In this document: in pieces, positions 38,860-52,342 of the stretch
How positions within the stretch are numbered: position 1 is the first letter of the stretch
Layout: the number at the start of each line of letters is the position of its first letter
Source of the DNA: Megamerina dolium
Taxonomy: Eukaryota; Arthropoda; Insecta; Diptera; Megamerinidae
NCBI GenBank assembly: GCA_963854835.1
Contig: OY978526.1
Span: 32,273,001 to 32,337,000 of the forward strand
Length of the DNA: 64,000 nt
Reading direction: 5' to 3'
Position numbers and translations under genes: made by a program
The notes under the pieces: model-generated
What the model was told of the DNA's origin: nothing
Databases searched by the model: none
The model's input: only the letters and a program-made list of their open reading frames with translations

Positions 38860-41488
38860 GGATGGATATCGTTAAATTGAAAATTTAGGCGACGCCGATC
38901 AGGAATATATATGTATATACTTTTCTATATCCCCGAAAATTCCTTCCAAGTGATTACAAACATCTTGCCGAAATGAATATACCTTACATATCATCATGCA
39001 GGGTATAAACCACCCCCCCCCCCCCCCCAAAAAAAAAAGAAAACAAACAAAATTTATTCAATTTATTTTGATAGTTTATTTTATTAAAAAATATATTTAA
39101 TTTACACGTATTTCTTTGCTTTTTGTCTTGTACAATTTTATTAAATTAAAATTGAATGAATTTAGTTAACTAAAATATATAATTGGCAATATTTATCTCA
39201 TCTTCAACATACTTAGAATGGCTTATAATTAAAAGTTGCAACATATTGCTGGAATATTTTGTTTATACTCATACCTTACACATCATATATAATACAATAA
39301 AGGAAAAACATTTTCGATGCGCATATAAAGGTTTCAGGAATATTCTTTTTAAAAAATAATAAATAATTGAAATTGATCAAAGTTTGTGTAGGTTCTCCGA
39401 CAAAGACATGAAGCAATTTTTTTTTTTTGGAAAATACCTCAGTCTATAGTAGCTGGTGCTAGAAATTTAAACATAAAATATAAGTTTTTTACTTTTCAAA
39501 TAATTAATAGTAATAACTTATGGAAAATATAACAAAAGAAAAATGCGGTGTTCTTTACTTAAATAGATGAAAGTAAAGTCAATCGCTTTAATATTGTTCG
39601 TGTTTAGGCATGAGGCTCAGCAACATATAAATACAATATTACGTACATTATTGTGCTAATAAAAATTCAAAGCGATCACATTTAATATTTTCATATTAAA
39701 AACAAATAGTAAACATTTAAACGTTCAAATACATTTAAAAAACGAAATAAAACTAAATTTTGAGTTTGGACATCTATAGTAAATTTATATCGGGGTTTTT
39801 CGTGAAAAATCTCCAAATAACTTGGATCATAAATTCCATTAAAACTGGTTCTCTAAGGATTGTCAAAGATGATAAACGCATGTGGTGGATAAAATGAATT
39901 TTACTAAAAAATATTTTAAGCATTATTTGAGGACAATGTTTGATAATTTCGTATTCTGAACGCTGTTATAAAATGGAAGTTTATTAGCTACATTACATAT
40001 GAGAAAATTGCACTCCCTTTTTTTTACATCATTCCGCAGAAAAAATTAACACATGTCTCTATAGGTGAACTTCTAAAAATCTTTATCAACACTGAATTTT
40101 TTATCTCCAAGCATACCGGATCGCAAACACGTTTTCCTATTTCTTATTTTTTTCTTTGTTTTAAGAAAATGCAATTTTTTGCAATTTTTGAAAATAATTT
40201 TATGCGCATTGAAAACCTCATGTTTGTCATAAATCGAAATACATTAGACTTAGACAAGTCCAATATACATACATACATGCCATGTGTAATATTGCCCATT
40301 TCTTCTGATAATGTACGAGTAATATAAAATAATATAAAATACTTAAGGCTCGACGAACAGGTCCTTCGATTGGGCTAAATGTGCACAATTGATATTTTGA
40401 ACATTAAGGAACAACTCAGGTTTAGGGTTTTCATTTTTTAGACATTGCAAAAAGTATATATTCTTGTATATATACATAAGCTTGCTTTACATTTATGTAC
40501 ATATATATCCGATATACCAAATGTATGTGTTACACCGAACATACTCGTACACACCATATATGGGTAATGAAGACAAGTCATTGTTTTAGTATTTTCATTA
40601 GAAAAACTCAACAATAAACCAATAACATTAGCATTCGACATTTCTAATTGTTTAGTTGTAATGCTCTTTATCAAATCATTAGATATGATTTTCCTAATAT
40701 CAATACTATCGTCTTACTATTATAATTCTAACTCTAATGCTATCGAATTTTCATTAGAATCGATTCAATGTTATTGTTTTTATCATTAAAATTGATTTTC
40801 GTAATGCAAATGCTATTGCATTTTCATTACAATTGATTTTTCTAATGAAATGACAAATGAATTATCAAACTGATAAATTATTCTCATATTTTACATACAT
40901 ACATGCATATGTAGATAGACATAGGGCTAGTTTAGTTTAGTAAGGAACTAACCAACATTTTCTCAAAATAAAGCTGTATTGCTTATATGCAGATAGTTAC
41001 CGTTAACAAAAATATATATACAGTGATCACAAGTAAAGAAAACAACCCTTGACTAAAGTTTTTCAGCTCCTAAAAAGTTATTTGTGTCTGTAAAAATTAA
41101 ATATGATTGCTAGTTAGGATCTTTCTAAACTAAATTAACGATATATATCGTATATCGACATATTGGTATATGGAGAACATTTGCTCACATTTGTAGATCA
41201 ATGCCACTGGACTGAAACAATTGGTCCGAGACTTCAATACGTTTATAATTCTAAAGGATAGTAATATTCTCTTAGATGATTATTCTTTTTGCAAATTCGG
41301 AAATACAGTTCTGCGTAATTTTGGAAACAAAATTGAAGAATTTTAAGCTTCTTTTTAAATATAGGGAAAAGTGATACGAAATGGGGCATACTCGTTCGTT
41401 CCTCTTGGGACATTTAGGGTTTCACAAGAATTGAAGTCAAGCGTTTAATAAGATCGTCGTCCATCAGAACAATTATGAAAAGACATGT
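38860..41488. other. no gene seen
   Basis: AT-rich sequence. It includes an unusual homopolymer block of about 18 C followed by about 10 A (39009-39038), and TACAGTGATCACAAG at 41020, which could be an isolated transposon end. No coding sequence supported. Confidence 0.4.
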
Positions 41489-41491
41489 GAC

Positions 41492-41817
41492 AAAAAAAAA
41501 AAATAAATATGTGGCACTTAAAGCCCCAAAGGGCTCATTGGCCGAGCTTCTCTTCTATTACTGTTGTGCGTCTTAAATTTTGGACAGTATTAGAATGGAC
41601 CTACTTATTTTAGCCGGTTCCGAACGGCAGAACACTTGTGACATCACTTTTTCTGAGCTTTGTCACAGAGTTCTTTTTAGAAGCTTTTTCATGGCAAGTT
41701 GTTACTGTCGGAAGAATTGCCAATTGCTTGCCGACAGGTGGGTACCATTCGAAAGAAAAATATTTTCGATATAAAATTTGTTATGCATCAGCCGGGTATT
41801 GAACCACGACCTACAGA
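41492..41817 (-). repeat. tRNA-derived SINE, copy 4 (head truncated)
   Basis: Reverse orientation; the tail CAAAAAAAAAAAATAAATATG is at the left. The body is well preserved up to GGTTCAATACC (B box) and CTGTAGGTC, after which the A-box half is absent and unrelated sequence begins at 41818. The missing head points to 5' truncation on insertion or a later deletion. It lies 38 bp from MITE M1. Confidence 0.85.
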
Positions 41818-41855
41818 TGTGACAAAGCGAGTAATAGCATGTAGCGTATAGCGTA

Positions 41856-42416
41856 TTAAAGAGCTTCGAGAATGTATTTGATTTCCGAATGGTTCTCATT
41901 ACTCTCAAAACATGTACAATATTTGCAAAGTATATCTAAATAGAATGAGAATGAGTAAGACTAAAATATTAGGCAAATAGAATACTACATTCGTTTCTTG
42001 TACAAGAAATATTCCATACATTCGTTTTTTCTCTTCGAATAAACGAATATTTGAGAGTACTACGAGAGTTTGAGAGTACTACGAGCATGTTGGACGTTAT
42101 AATTGTTATTGCTTTTCATGGCAGGCACTGATGATTTGTATTACTGCGTCTTGCCTTGTCATGTTGTCTTATCTACTGCATTTTTTGCTTATGTGTATTG
42201 TAATGTAACAGAAAAGCAAAACGAATGTTTGGAGTATTCTCAAATACTTTACTTCCATTTGCAAATGTTGAGATTCTACTCATGCTATGAAAGCGACACA
42301 TTCACTCGTATTTATATATATATTCGTATTTGCTTAAAGAGAATGAATGAGAAATTCTATTCTTATACCATATAGAGTGTTTTGAAGATGCAAACGAATA
42401 CATTCCTGCAGCATCC
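41856..42416. mobile_element. MITE M1, copy 1 (uninterrupted)
   Basis: A 561-bp element flanked by the 9-bp direct repeat TATAGCGTA (41847-41855 and 42417-42425). Ends read TTAAAGAGCTTCGAGAATGT and, inverted, GGATGCTGCAGGAATGTATT. It is homologous in reverse orientation to the outer parts of 59276-63915 and lacks both the Tc1 and the P-like insertions there. No transposase is encoded. The 8-9-bp duplication would suit hAT- or P-type mobilisation. Confidence 0.75.
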
Positions 42417-42439
42417 TATAGCGTAAAATTCGGAATATT

Positions 42440-43210
42440 TTACAATTTTGCTTTCAAAAAAGCGACAATGAAAGCCTGATGGCTGAAATTGTGTAATATG
42501 TTTATGGTCGCGATACCATCAGAGCTAGTTTATTGTTTAACCAAGTTTCGTCTAAAAATGGACCTTGCACAGGTAAGCCTACCATGCGGACAAAATCGTA
42601 CAAATAATCGATGTATACTGACAGAATAGCCGTAGTATCATCGCCCAGAAGTTAAACACCATTTGCATAAGGCTATATAAAAAAAAAGCTTGATGTGTGG
42701 GTACCACATATGATGGGTCGAATTTTCATCCGCAAAGTCTTGACAAAACGGCTCGAAAATCGACCCATTTCTTATACGGATGGAGACTAGAGTTGAGGAA
42801 TGGGTCACATACGATAATATTGTGGGAAAATGATATGAAAAGGAGTGGCTACACCAGAACTAACGGCAGGAAGGATTTGCTGTGCATTTGGTGGTAGTGG
42901 GAACTGACATGCCAACAATTGGACCGTTTGATGCTAGCGATTGACAAAAAAAACTTAAATCAAGACAACGCCGAGACATACACAAGTGCTGTAGCTTGGT
43001 TGAGAGGCTTTGAAGCATACACCTTATACTCCGGATGTGGTACTAAGGGCTTACTACGTCTTTTATAATTGCATAACTTCCTTAGTGATAAAGAATTTTA
43101 CAGCAAGTGAAGATTGTGAAAAACGTTAATAGGGACCAAAGCTTCTATGAGAGCGGCATCATGAAGTTACAATACCTTAAAATTGACAACCAATAATAAA
43201 ACAAAACAAC
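42440..43210 (+). pseudogene. mariner transposase relic (mauritiana-like)
   Basis: Plus-strand fragments in changing frames follow mariner order: LDVWVPHMM (LDVWVPHEL in the family), GRIFIRKVLTKR, GRKDLLCIWW, QQLDRLMLAID, NFLSDKEF and YERGIMKL-like AASMKL near the end. Multiple stops and frame changes make it non-functional. Terminal repeats were not identified. Confidence 0.65.
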
Positions 43211-43214
43211 AAAT

Positions 43215-45440
43215 TATAAAAAAATAAAGGATTTCTTTTTCCCCAATCCAGTTATTTTTTCGAAAATATTAACAGAAACAAAAATTGCCTGTGTTTACAT
43301 TCTGGGTATTTGATTTTTTGACTATTGAGTATCTTGACGATCCCAGGGAGGATAAATTAACACTAGTCCCATTTCGTTCCACTTTCCCCTTTTAAAATTT
43401 GTTCAATTTTTCTTTTAGAATGGAAGACTTGTGTAACTACAAATAAGTTAAAACTGAAGTAATTTATTATTATTACCATTATTCCTTGACATACCAATAT
43501 TCTTTAGCTATTCAACTTATTGCTTTATAAGCGTATTGCTTCAAAAAAGATAAATTAACAAAATCTTCCGAAGTATTATGCAAAATCACAAAACGTGGCA
43601 AAGGGAGTATGTTGGACAAATTGCCATAGAATTTGGTATAGGGTAGTAATGCATATACTCGTATAACTTGCAGATTTCAGTTATCGATAATAAATTACAT
43701 TATGTGTACATTTATAGTTGTAGGTATACCTTATTGCTATTTATTTTCGATTTTTTTTCTATAATAATATTTAAAACGTCAGTTAAAATTTGTGAACTTC
43801 CTTTTTTGATGTAAAAGGAATTACATATTCAGTTTCGGTTCACAAAGGCATACTGCTCACATTTATGCACGCATTGGAACAATTGTGATAGCTACATATC
43901 TTATACTTATTTAAGTGTAGTTAATAGTGGTAGTTGTCGCATTAGTAGTGCGCATTTTAAGCCCATGGATCTTTAAAATTAATTGATTCGTGTGAGTGAT
44001 TTAAATTTGAAAGATCCACATATTTAAAATGCACCCATTAGCACGATCCTAATTAATGTGTAGATCTACATCTTCTGTAAAATACAATACCACAGCAAAG
44101 TTTTTGGTTCGTCGATAATGGCTACTAAGTAAGAAATTAATTAATTAGTTTACATAAATTCCACAAAATAATATCAGTTAAACGATGGCCCATGTAGTTC
44201 GTTTCTAAGTGCTAAATTCTTTAACTTGAACATTTTTGTATTTGACGAACTGAAGTGAAATTACAGAACATAACCCTGAAAATTAACGTTTTGTGGAATT
44301 TCTTAATTAAAGGACTAATGAACTTGTACGTGATCACTTTCACCAGCATAAGCCATAACGAATGTTCAGAAAAACTTCGTTGTGGTGGATAATATTTCGA
44401 TGTAAGCTTCTGCATAGTAGATATTTATAAACGCATCGCAAATGAAAATGGAACCAAATCTACTTCAGACTCGTTTTAACACGTTGCAAGACTTAATAAG
44501 TACAAATAATTGACACAAAAATACACCAGACTGTTACTTCTTAATATCCTTAATATGCTTGTCTTTAAATTAATGAATATTGATTGATTAGACATACTTA
44601 ATATACATACGACTATAATACAATATACATACTTATGCATGTAATAAATCTACAATCACAAAGTAGTTTTGAAGACAATACAAAAATTTCATACAGGGTT
44701 TTTGACTCAAGCTGCGACCACCCACCATTTTGCCTTTTATTTGTTGGTATATTAAAATAAGGGAATCCATATCAACGCATAGACTCTTCAAATTGGTTCT
44801 CTAACAATACGATCGTGGTTCAAATTGCCATAATTTCACACGTCAATAGGAACACCCTTATTGTGTTGTACGTAGTACGATATATGTATTCATTCATTCG
44901 TTTTTAATCAGCATCAAGTGTTCTTTTACATACACACCAAGTTCAATAACACTTGGTGTTTTCACACAAAATCCTCAGGTACAGCATGATAATTAGAGTG
45001 ATTACGTTACGCACTTACTCATTATGAAATTTACCACCTAAAATGCATATATATTTGAATTGGTTTCATAATTGCAATAGTGAACATCTTTTTATGCTAT
45101 TATCCAGAGCGCCTAATCACCTACATACATATACATACATATCTACTGAAAGAGATTTTCGGTGGCAATGTTTCGGAATCAAAACACTAAAATCTTTTAG
45201 AATTATAATGTTTTTCACGTTCAACAATAGCAAGAGATCCACGACTCCGATTTTTGGGGTGGGGCGGAAACAAGAAAAACAAAACATACAATAATATCCA
45301 ACATAAATAGAATAACATGCATTTTGCATATTTTGAAAGAACACTTTAAGGCAGTGCAGGAGGAGTACAGTACACAACAGCGGGACGAGCAATTCACGAC
45401 TATGACGTAAAAAGTTTTGTTGAGTTTTGGACTTTGACTA
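43215..45440. other. no gene seen; probable 3' region of the ADAM gene at right
   Basis: AT-rich. The part next to 45440 should hold the 3' UTR of the ADAM10-family gene, but I could not choose a polyadenylation site. A short palindrome, ACACCAAGT...ACTTGGTGT, lies at 44935-44960. Confidence 0.4.
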
Positions 45441-45444
45441 TTAA

Positions 45445-48400
45445 CTAACTCATTAGATTCTCCACATCTGATACCATTATTTCTAAATCTGATGGCAGTT
45501 CACGTACCAAATCACTTGCAACAGTCGTTGAAACGGGCGCAGCAGGTGGATGATAATTGTGTGATGGTTGTGGTTGGCGTATTGAATTGCGACTGCGATA
45601 ATCTGTATTGAGATTGCATTCGGGATCTGTTGCTTGACGAGTTGCATTCCCACTGCGTGTATTCTCTGATGGCAGATTGCTACTAGCCGACGAACCACTA
45701 TTGTTAAGGCTGGCTCGCGGTATGCTACTGAAACTTGTACGAGAGGAACGCTGTATGCTGTAGGGCGGTAAATTTTGAGTGTTTGCAGTAGAGCTGGCAC
45801 CGCTGGTGGAAGAACTGTGTAGCAATGGTGGTTGCGTTTGCTGTACTGTACTACTGGAACTTCGTCGCAGAGGTTGCATATGCTGTTGGGTGTTAGCTGG
45901 TGTAATGCTGTCATTGTGATGCTGCTGCTGCTGTTGCTGCTGCATAAATTGCAAATTGGAATGTGATGGATCACGTTGCAAGTTCACGTTTGATATGCTG
46001 TGCTTCGTATCAGAAAGTGCTGGCGGGTCTTTACTGTGTTTTGAGATATTCGATTTTAAATTGAGACTGCTGCGTTTTTTAGCCTTGGCCAAGTTGCTGT
46101 GACTGGAATTAATAAGGTTTTGGGTACTACCAAAGTTCTGACTAAGATTTGTTGCGCTGCTTTCACTCAGTTTGCGTGTATTCCGATTAAGACCCATTGC
46201 AAGGGGAGTGTTTACCGAATTCGATCGACTATAACTATGGCTACGTTGCTGCGGCTGCGATACTGCGTTATTTTTAAGGTTCAAGTTGGTTTTGCTTGAG
46301 CTTCGATTCACCTTATTGGCATTTGGTGCAGCAACGTCTTTGTTTGCATATGTCGCATTACTTTTAGTCGAATGCGAATCATCATTTGTGGCTGTGGTGC
46401 GTCCTTCGTTCACTAGGTTACAATGATTATTTTCATAAAATGGATAATCTACATTTGAAAGCCCAGATTTCGGATTCAATGTTTCATAGTGTGGCTCATT
46501 CTGTGTAAGTATTTGATTGTCTTCATCGTCATTGGTTCGGAAGAGCAATGCCGAGCGTTTAGTTTTTTCCATTCCGGCACCTTTATTCTCATCATTCACA
46601 TTCTGATTTATTTTGGGACGTGCACTTTCATTCGCATTACCACTGGTCTTTCTAGATTGTCGTTTCAGCTTATTTAACGCTCCACCACTTCGAATAACAT
46701 TTGTTTTCACTTTACTATTCTTCGATAAACGCAGTGAAAATTTAAATGGCGGCTTATAAACAACTTGCAGTTTGACTTTTTCATTTGATGTATTTCCTCC
46801 ACCCAAAGATTTGTGTTTTTGCGGTGATTTTTGCATTAAATGATCAGGCGTCGATTGTGATTTACTCATCACCTTTTGCGTCTTATGAGAATGGTCAATA
46901 TGTGAAAGTGGTTGTGCTACAATTGGTGATTCCAACAGCCACTTTTGCACTTTGCTAAAGGTGTTGGTATGAGTGCTGGAAGATCCAGCGGCATTTTGTG
47001 TATTACGCGATGAATAATCGATGATTTCTTTAGTTTGTTTCTTCGATTTCTTTGGCTTTTTCGAATCATTTGAGAAATTTTCATTATTACTAGCGTTTGG
47101 CGCTAAAGTTCCAGCCGCCGTTTGAGCCGGTGTTCCCCCAGATACGCGATTCTTCTTGTTACGTACAGCATTATTTTTGACCTCACCATTTAATGCTGCT
47201 GCAGATGATGTTGCCGCTGCCACGGTTGCTCCAGTTACTGGCGTCATCGAATATACCTTTCCTACACGACCCGTGGGCGTTACATGGGTAGATTTTAAAT
47301 TTGCTTTTCCCTTCTTGACATCATTGACTTTGGTTTTACTAGCAGCGCTGCTGCTCACCTTTTTTTTGTTGGGTTCGCCTCGTACCTTTTTTTTGAATGG
47401 AACTTTTGTACGGACGGCCGTATGTACGATAACACCGTTGTTGTCGTCGGGTAGACGGACGGTTTCTGTCGTGGCACTGTGTATGATCGTCACAGATTTT
47501 AGCTTCAGATTGGACCTCTTCGCCAGAAGTTTCGTGCTTAGGAACTATGGAGGAAGCAAAAGAAAAAAAAAGGGATGAAAACGTGAAAAAAGTGAACAAA
47601 ATATGAGTATATAATCAATGTTTTGAACACACAGAATGCGAATTATCGTGTTGTTAGTATTTACACGTTTATGCCATGCCGCTCAAAACCTTAATTTCGA
47701 TGGAAGGTAAACGAAAATTCTTTGTATAATAATTTTCGATTTCATTTCTTGGCATAACCATTATTATCGAAACTTCGAAAGCCCCAGCATGCAGCACTAA
47801 ATAATGCGGCATATTCTGAATTTCACTTTCGATCATTAAAATTATTTGTGAGGACAAAAGAGCGCTTATAAAAATATGATCTTGAATGATTAGCTAGTTT
47901 AAGCTTTAGTTGTACTTTAGGTTTGCTTCCCTGGCTGAGGCAAAACTTTAATACCCATCTGTCGGCAAGCAATTGAAAATTCTTGCGGCATTAACAATCT
48001 GCCATGGAAAAGCTTCTAAAATAGTACTAGAACAACAGTACTAGAAGAGAAGGTCGGCAGAAGGGCTTTTTGAGCCCTATAAATGCCGCATATTTATTTT
48101 TTATATTTTAAGCTTTAGTTTGTGAATCATATTTCAGTCGGCATAGTAAAATAAATAAATCCGAATTCTGTATATCAAAGCTTTACAGACAGGTCTAAAA
48201 AATATGAATGAAATGTCGATATTTAGTTACATATGTATATTCTATTTCGATCCTAAACGAATATACCTACATATTAAGTACATACTACATACATACATAT
48301 AAAAACAGCCAATTTCTAGCTTTATGATGAACATGAACAACGAATATAGAGCAAGACACTTACTGGACTCAGACATAGCGATTTGCTGTTCATAATCATC

Positions 48401-51400
48401 TTTCAAAATTCTCGTGGCAAATTTCATAATCTTTTGGATTATAAATCAATAAAATTAATTAAAATTAATTTATTAAACCGAAAGTATAGAGGACGGATAT
48501 AAGTACATTATGAGTAAAAAAATGTGCACAAAAAAAATGTTTTTCTTAGCTTTCTAAGTTTTTTTTTTTTTACAAAATCTCCAGTTTGCAATTTCGTTTG
48601 ATTCAAAAATGGTGGCATGGCGCTAAATCTTGTGAATGTGGAAGGGATGAGATTATACAGTGTGTGCTTTTAAATGGTATGATGGAAGAGAAATTATTTT
48701 TTATGCCAAATTGACATGATTCTATTTGAAATTTCAATTTAGCTGTACGGTAGTCAGATATGTACCGGATATCTTTGTTCACACAGCACTGATAACAAAG
48801 AATTTAAACAAATATTTAGACTTGCTTTGTTTAGGGATACTTGTAGGTATATTATGAATATATCACTTACCAATAATGCAAATACTCCAATTGCGGCTAA
48901 AATTACAGTGTACCAATTTTGTTGCATCCATTTCTTAAATGTTGCAATACTTTCTTCAGACAACAGCAATTTGCGTAACGTCGCTAATGGTCCGGAAGGA
49001 TCAACTTCACGACACTTTTGAAAGACGTCACAATATCTGTAATTGAAAAACTCGAGAATAAGATGAGCATAATATGTATTGCAAAGCAAAATTACCCATT
49101 GTAATCATTACATGGAGTTCCCGGTTTTGCAAACATGTCGGGCACATCGAAAGGTGCTTCATTCCATTCGAATGAACTTCGACATGGATTATTCTCCCCA
49201 GGCAATTTGCAGCATAATTCACATGATTTGATTTTATCATCTGTTGGCCCTGGTATGCATTGACACGATTCCAAACCATATGCCAGACAAATGCTGCCAG
49301 TACAGTCGCCCATATAGCAGACGAATTCCTTATTACAAATAGTTTTATTTGGCTTATTGATAGAAGGTGGACAGTTTGGCATACGCCCATCACAGAAACT
49401 AGGATCACGGCAGCCGTTATCGTCGCGACATTTATCACCGGACTTTAACTTGCAATCAGCAGTACAGCATGGACCTTGCGATGGACTACACTTGGCACGT
49501 GCTGTTAACGTACATGGTTTCTCATCGATGCGTGGATGTCTAGACATTGGAAAACAGCATGAATCTGTGCAGTCTTCTTCCCAGCCACAATCACATTGTT
49601 CGCCAGGTTCGACAACACCATTGCCACAAATGGACGATTGTGGTTCGGTGAAACAACCTTTGGTGCTGCGTGCTTTTGCATTGAGTACTGGTTCAATGGA
49701 TTTCAATGAACATGGCGAAAATTTATTATTATTTCTCTTATCTCCTGAAGTAGCGCGAGCAAACATAATAAAATTGCCATCTTCGCCACCAGGTGTGCAC
49801 TGTTCAGGATCGTGCTGCAAATAAAGTACACGTATTACGTTAATATTCCATACTCTGCTTGATAGAACTTACTGGTGATCCAAAGTTGTGACCAATTTCA
49901 TGCGCCAAAGTTACATGCGATACAGCGGGTGGAACATGTTTACCATAATTAAGTAGAGTCACTATACCAGTATTCAAGGACTTCAGCGAGCCACGATAAT
50001 GCTATAAGGATGTAAAAACCAGAAATTCAATTAATATACTTAGTTAATATAGATATTAACATATTAAGGTTTTTATACATATGTTATTAATTGAAGCCAC
50101 ATCTAACTTCATTTCAAATAAGAGCATTAAACGTTTCTATGGTACCCACCCCATTTTTTTCACAAACGCCACCAGCATTTTTCAAATCTCCTGTCCACGC
50201 TAGACCCAATGTACCCATTTCAAAATCGCGATAAGTAAACATGTAAGCGAGACAAAAAGCATCGTAGTCCTCCTCTGAAATCAAAAAAAGCGAATATTAT
50301 TAATAGAAACGAATATTATTAATATTATTATTCATACACAATCATACAATCTCTGAAACGACGTCGATTTCAATCCATTACTAACTAACTAATGTTTTAA
50401 GAACAAATAATGACAATATAGGCAATTAAACCATATTTTGCCAATTTCAGTTTTACAGAATATATTTTCTTTCGAAGAAACATACGGTAATTTGGTAATT
50501 AAATAATTCTGAAATAGTACATGCATGGAGTCCTTTATACATATATTTATATATTTTACATTTCTCTTTGATTTTGTTTCATATGTTTTAAATTTTATGC
50601 CAATAATCTCTTTATACAATTCCGAATGGCATAACTGTTGTGACAACACTTTTCAGAGCTTTAGCATTTGGAAAACCACAATATTTACAAAAGTGATCTC
50701 AGTACGAAATATATACAATAAAAAATGTTTAAATTGTATTAATTTTGTGAATTTTTTCTTGATTATTATTTATAGCAATATTAGGTGTTTTATTCGACAC
50801 TCGTATTTCGCTAGTACATGGCAAAACAACAAGAATTGGGGTAACTTTAGCGAGTGTAACTATAGACGCTAAAAGTCTTAGCATACTCGCTAAGCTCAGT
50901 GCTGCCAACTGCTTTCATTTTTTCTACTGTGCTATACTGTTACGTATCGATTTTTTTTGTTTAAACGCCAAAAATCATTAAGAAGAAAGGGAAAAGGAAA
51001 AACTTTGCAACAAAATTATTTAATTATTTTCGAAACAATAAAAATCAAATCAACTCTGTTTAGGAAACTTAGCATCTATGTCGTTTTATTGGCACAAAGA
51101 TAGCGATTTAAGCATTTGCTGTGATTAAAACTCTAAAAATGTATATCAAAATGTCAAAACTAAAAAATGTTCCGAACTTTTCGAGATTTCCTAATATACG
51201 ATTACAACTTTCACATCGCTAAAATCCGTTTGGACCGCAGTTGGCATTTTTATATATAAATCGATTTTTAAGTATAGAAAATTGAAATGACAAAAACGAC
51301 TGATTAATTTTCGTTTCATTGAATTCATCACCAAATTTTAGCATCTAAATTTATTAAAATTAGTGGTGCTTAACATAGTTCAGTAGCAGAATAATCGATT

Positions 51401-52304
51401 ATCGATCGACCCGATACTAAATTTAAAATAGATCTTAATTTTGACTATGAATAAGGTCCAAAACCTTTTAATTGTTACGACAAGTGGTATATAACGTTTA
51501 TGTTGGATAGTAGTAGCGCAAAGCAAAACTGAGTAGTCTTAAAGTTTACCTGAGAATAGCTCCAGAAATTTCTCAACTCCATAATTGCCCGGAAACCTAT
51601 AAGCGGGATCTTTAATTGCATTCATGTTGTGCACCTTAATACGTTTGATCATAAACGTAATATTATCCGGTTTTCCGTCGTTATTGAAATCTGCACAAAT
51701 ACAAACAATAGATTAATTGTAATAGAATGCCATTAAATGTATCTAATAAATACGTACCAGTATTCTTGTAGATTGAATTGGCTCGCTGTACATGCCTTGT
51801 TATGGCTTCAATGCTTGCCTCATCAGATCCCATCTTTTGAAAGAATGTGTGATCGGCCTGCAGATAAAGCATGCATGTAATTTTACGATCATAAAGTGAT
51901 TGGGTTGAGCCAGTGGCGTCTTCGGATAATTCATGGCCACGCCCGTCAATGAAGTTCGTCATGAACATACTTGTGAAATTTGAATTACCCGGATTTGGTA
52001 CCAACATGATGTCGGGATTGTAATTATTTACAATAATATTTGGTTTTTTGGTGGCACCATTTTTTGTGATTATTTCCACATGTGTCTTGTGGCTCGGACG
52101 ATCATTACCCACAAACATGGTCGTCCAATTCGTATTGTAGACGTTGTTCTTGGTTTGATCGTAATTTCGATTAATATCATCGTGATTATGATTATGATTA
52201 TAGTTATTGTTATTGTTGTTATAAGTACTAACAATAATGTTTTTATGTTTTGTATACGTTTTCCGTATGCTGCTATTGTAAAAGTAGTCGTTGTTGTTGT
52301 TGTT

Positions 52305-52342
<38 letters not shown>

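Noticed and set aside
47156..47578. 140-codon plus-strand frame opposite the ADAM tail exon
   Set aside because: Antisense shadow of the coding exon; hydrophobic composition mirrors the Lys/Asn-rich sense strand and it has no splice or start context.
49357..49824. 155-codon plus-strand frame opposite the disintegrin/Cys-rich exon
   Set aside because: Shadow of a strongly supported exon on the other strand.
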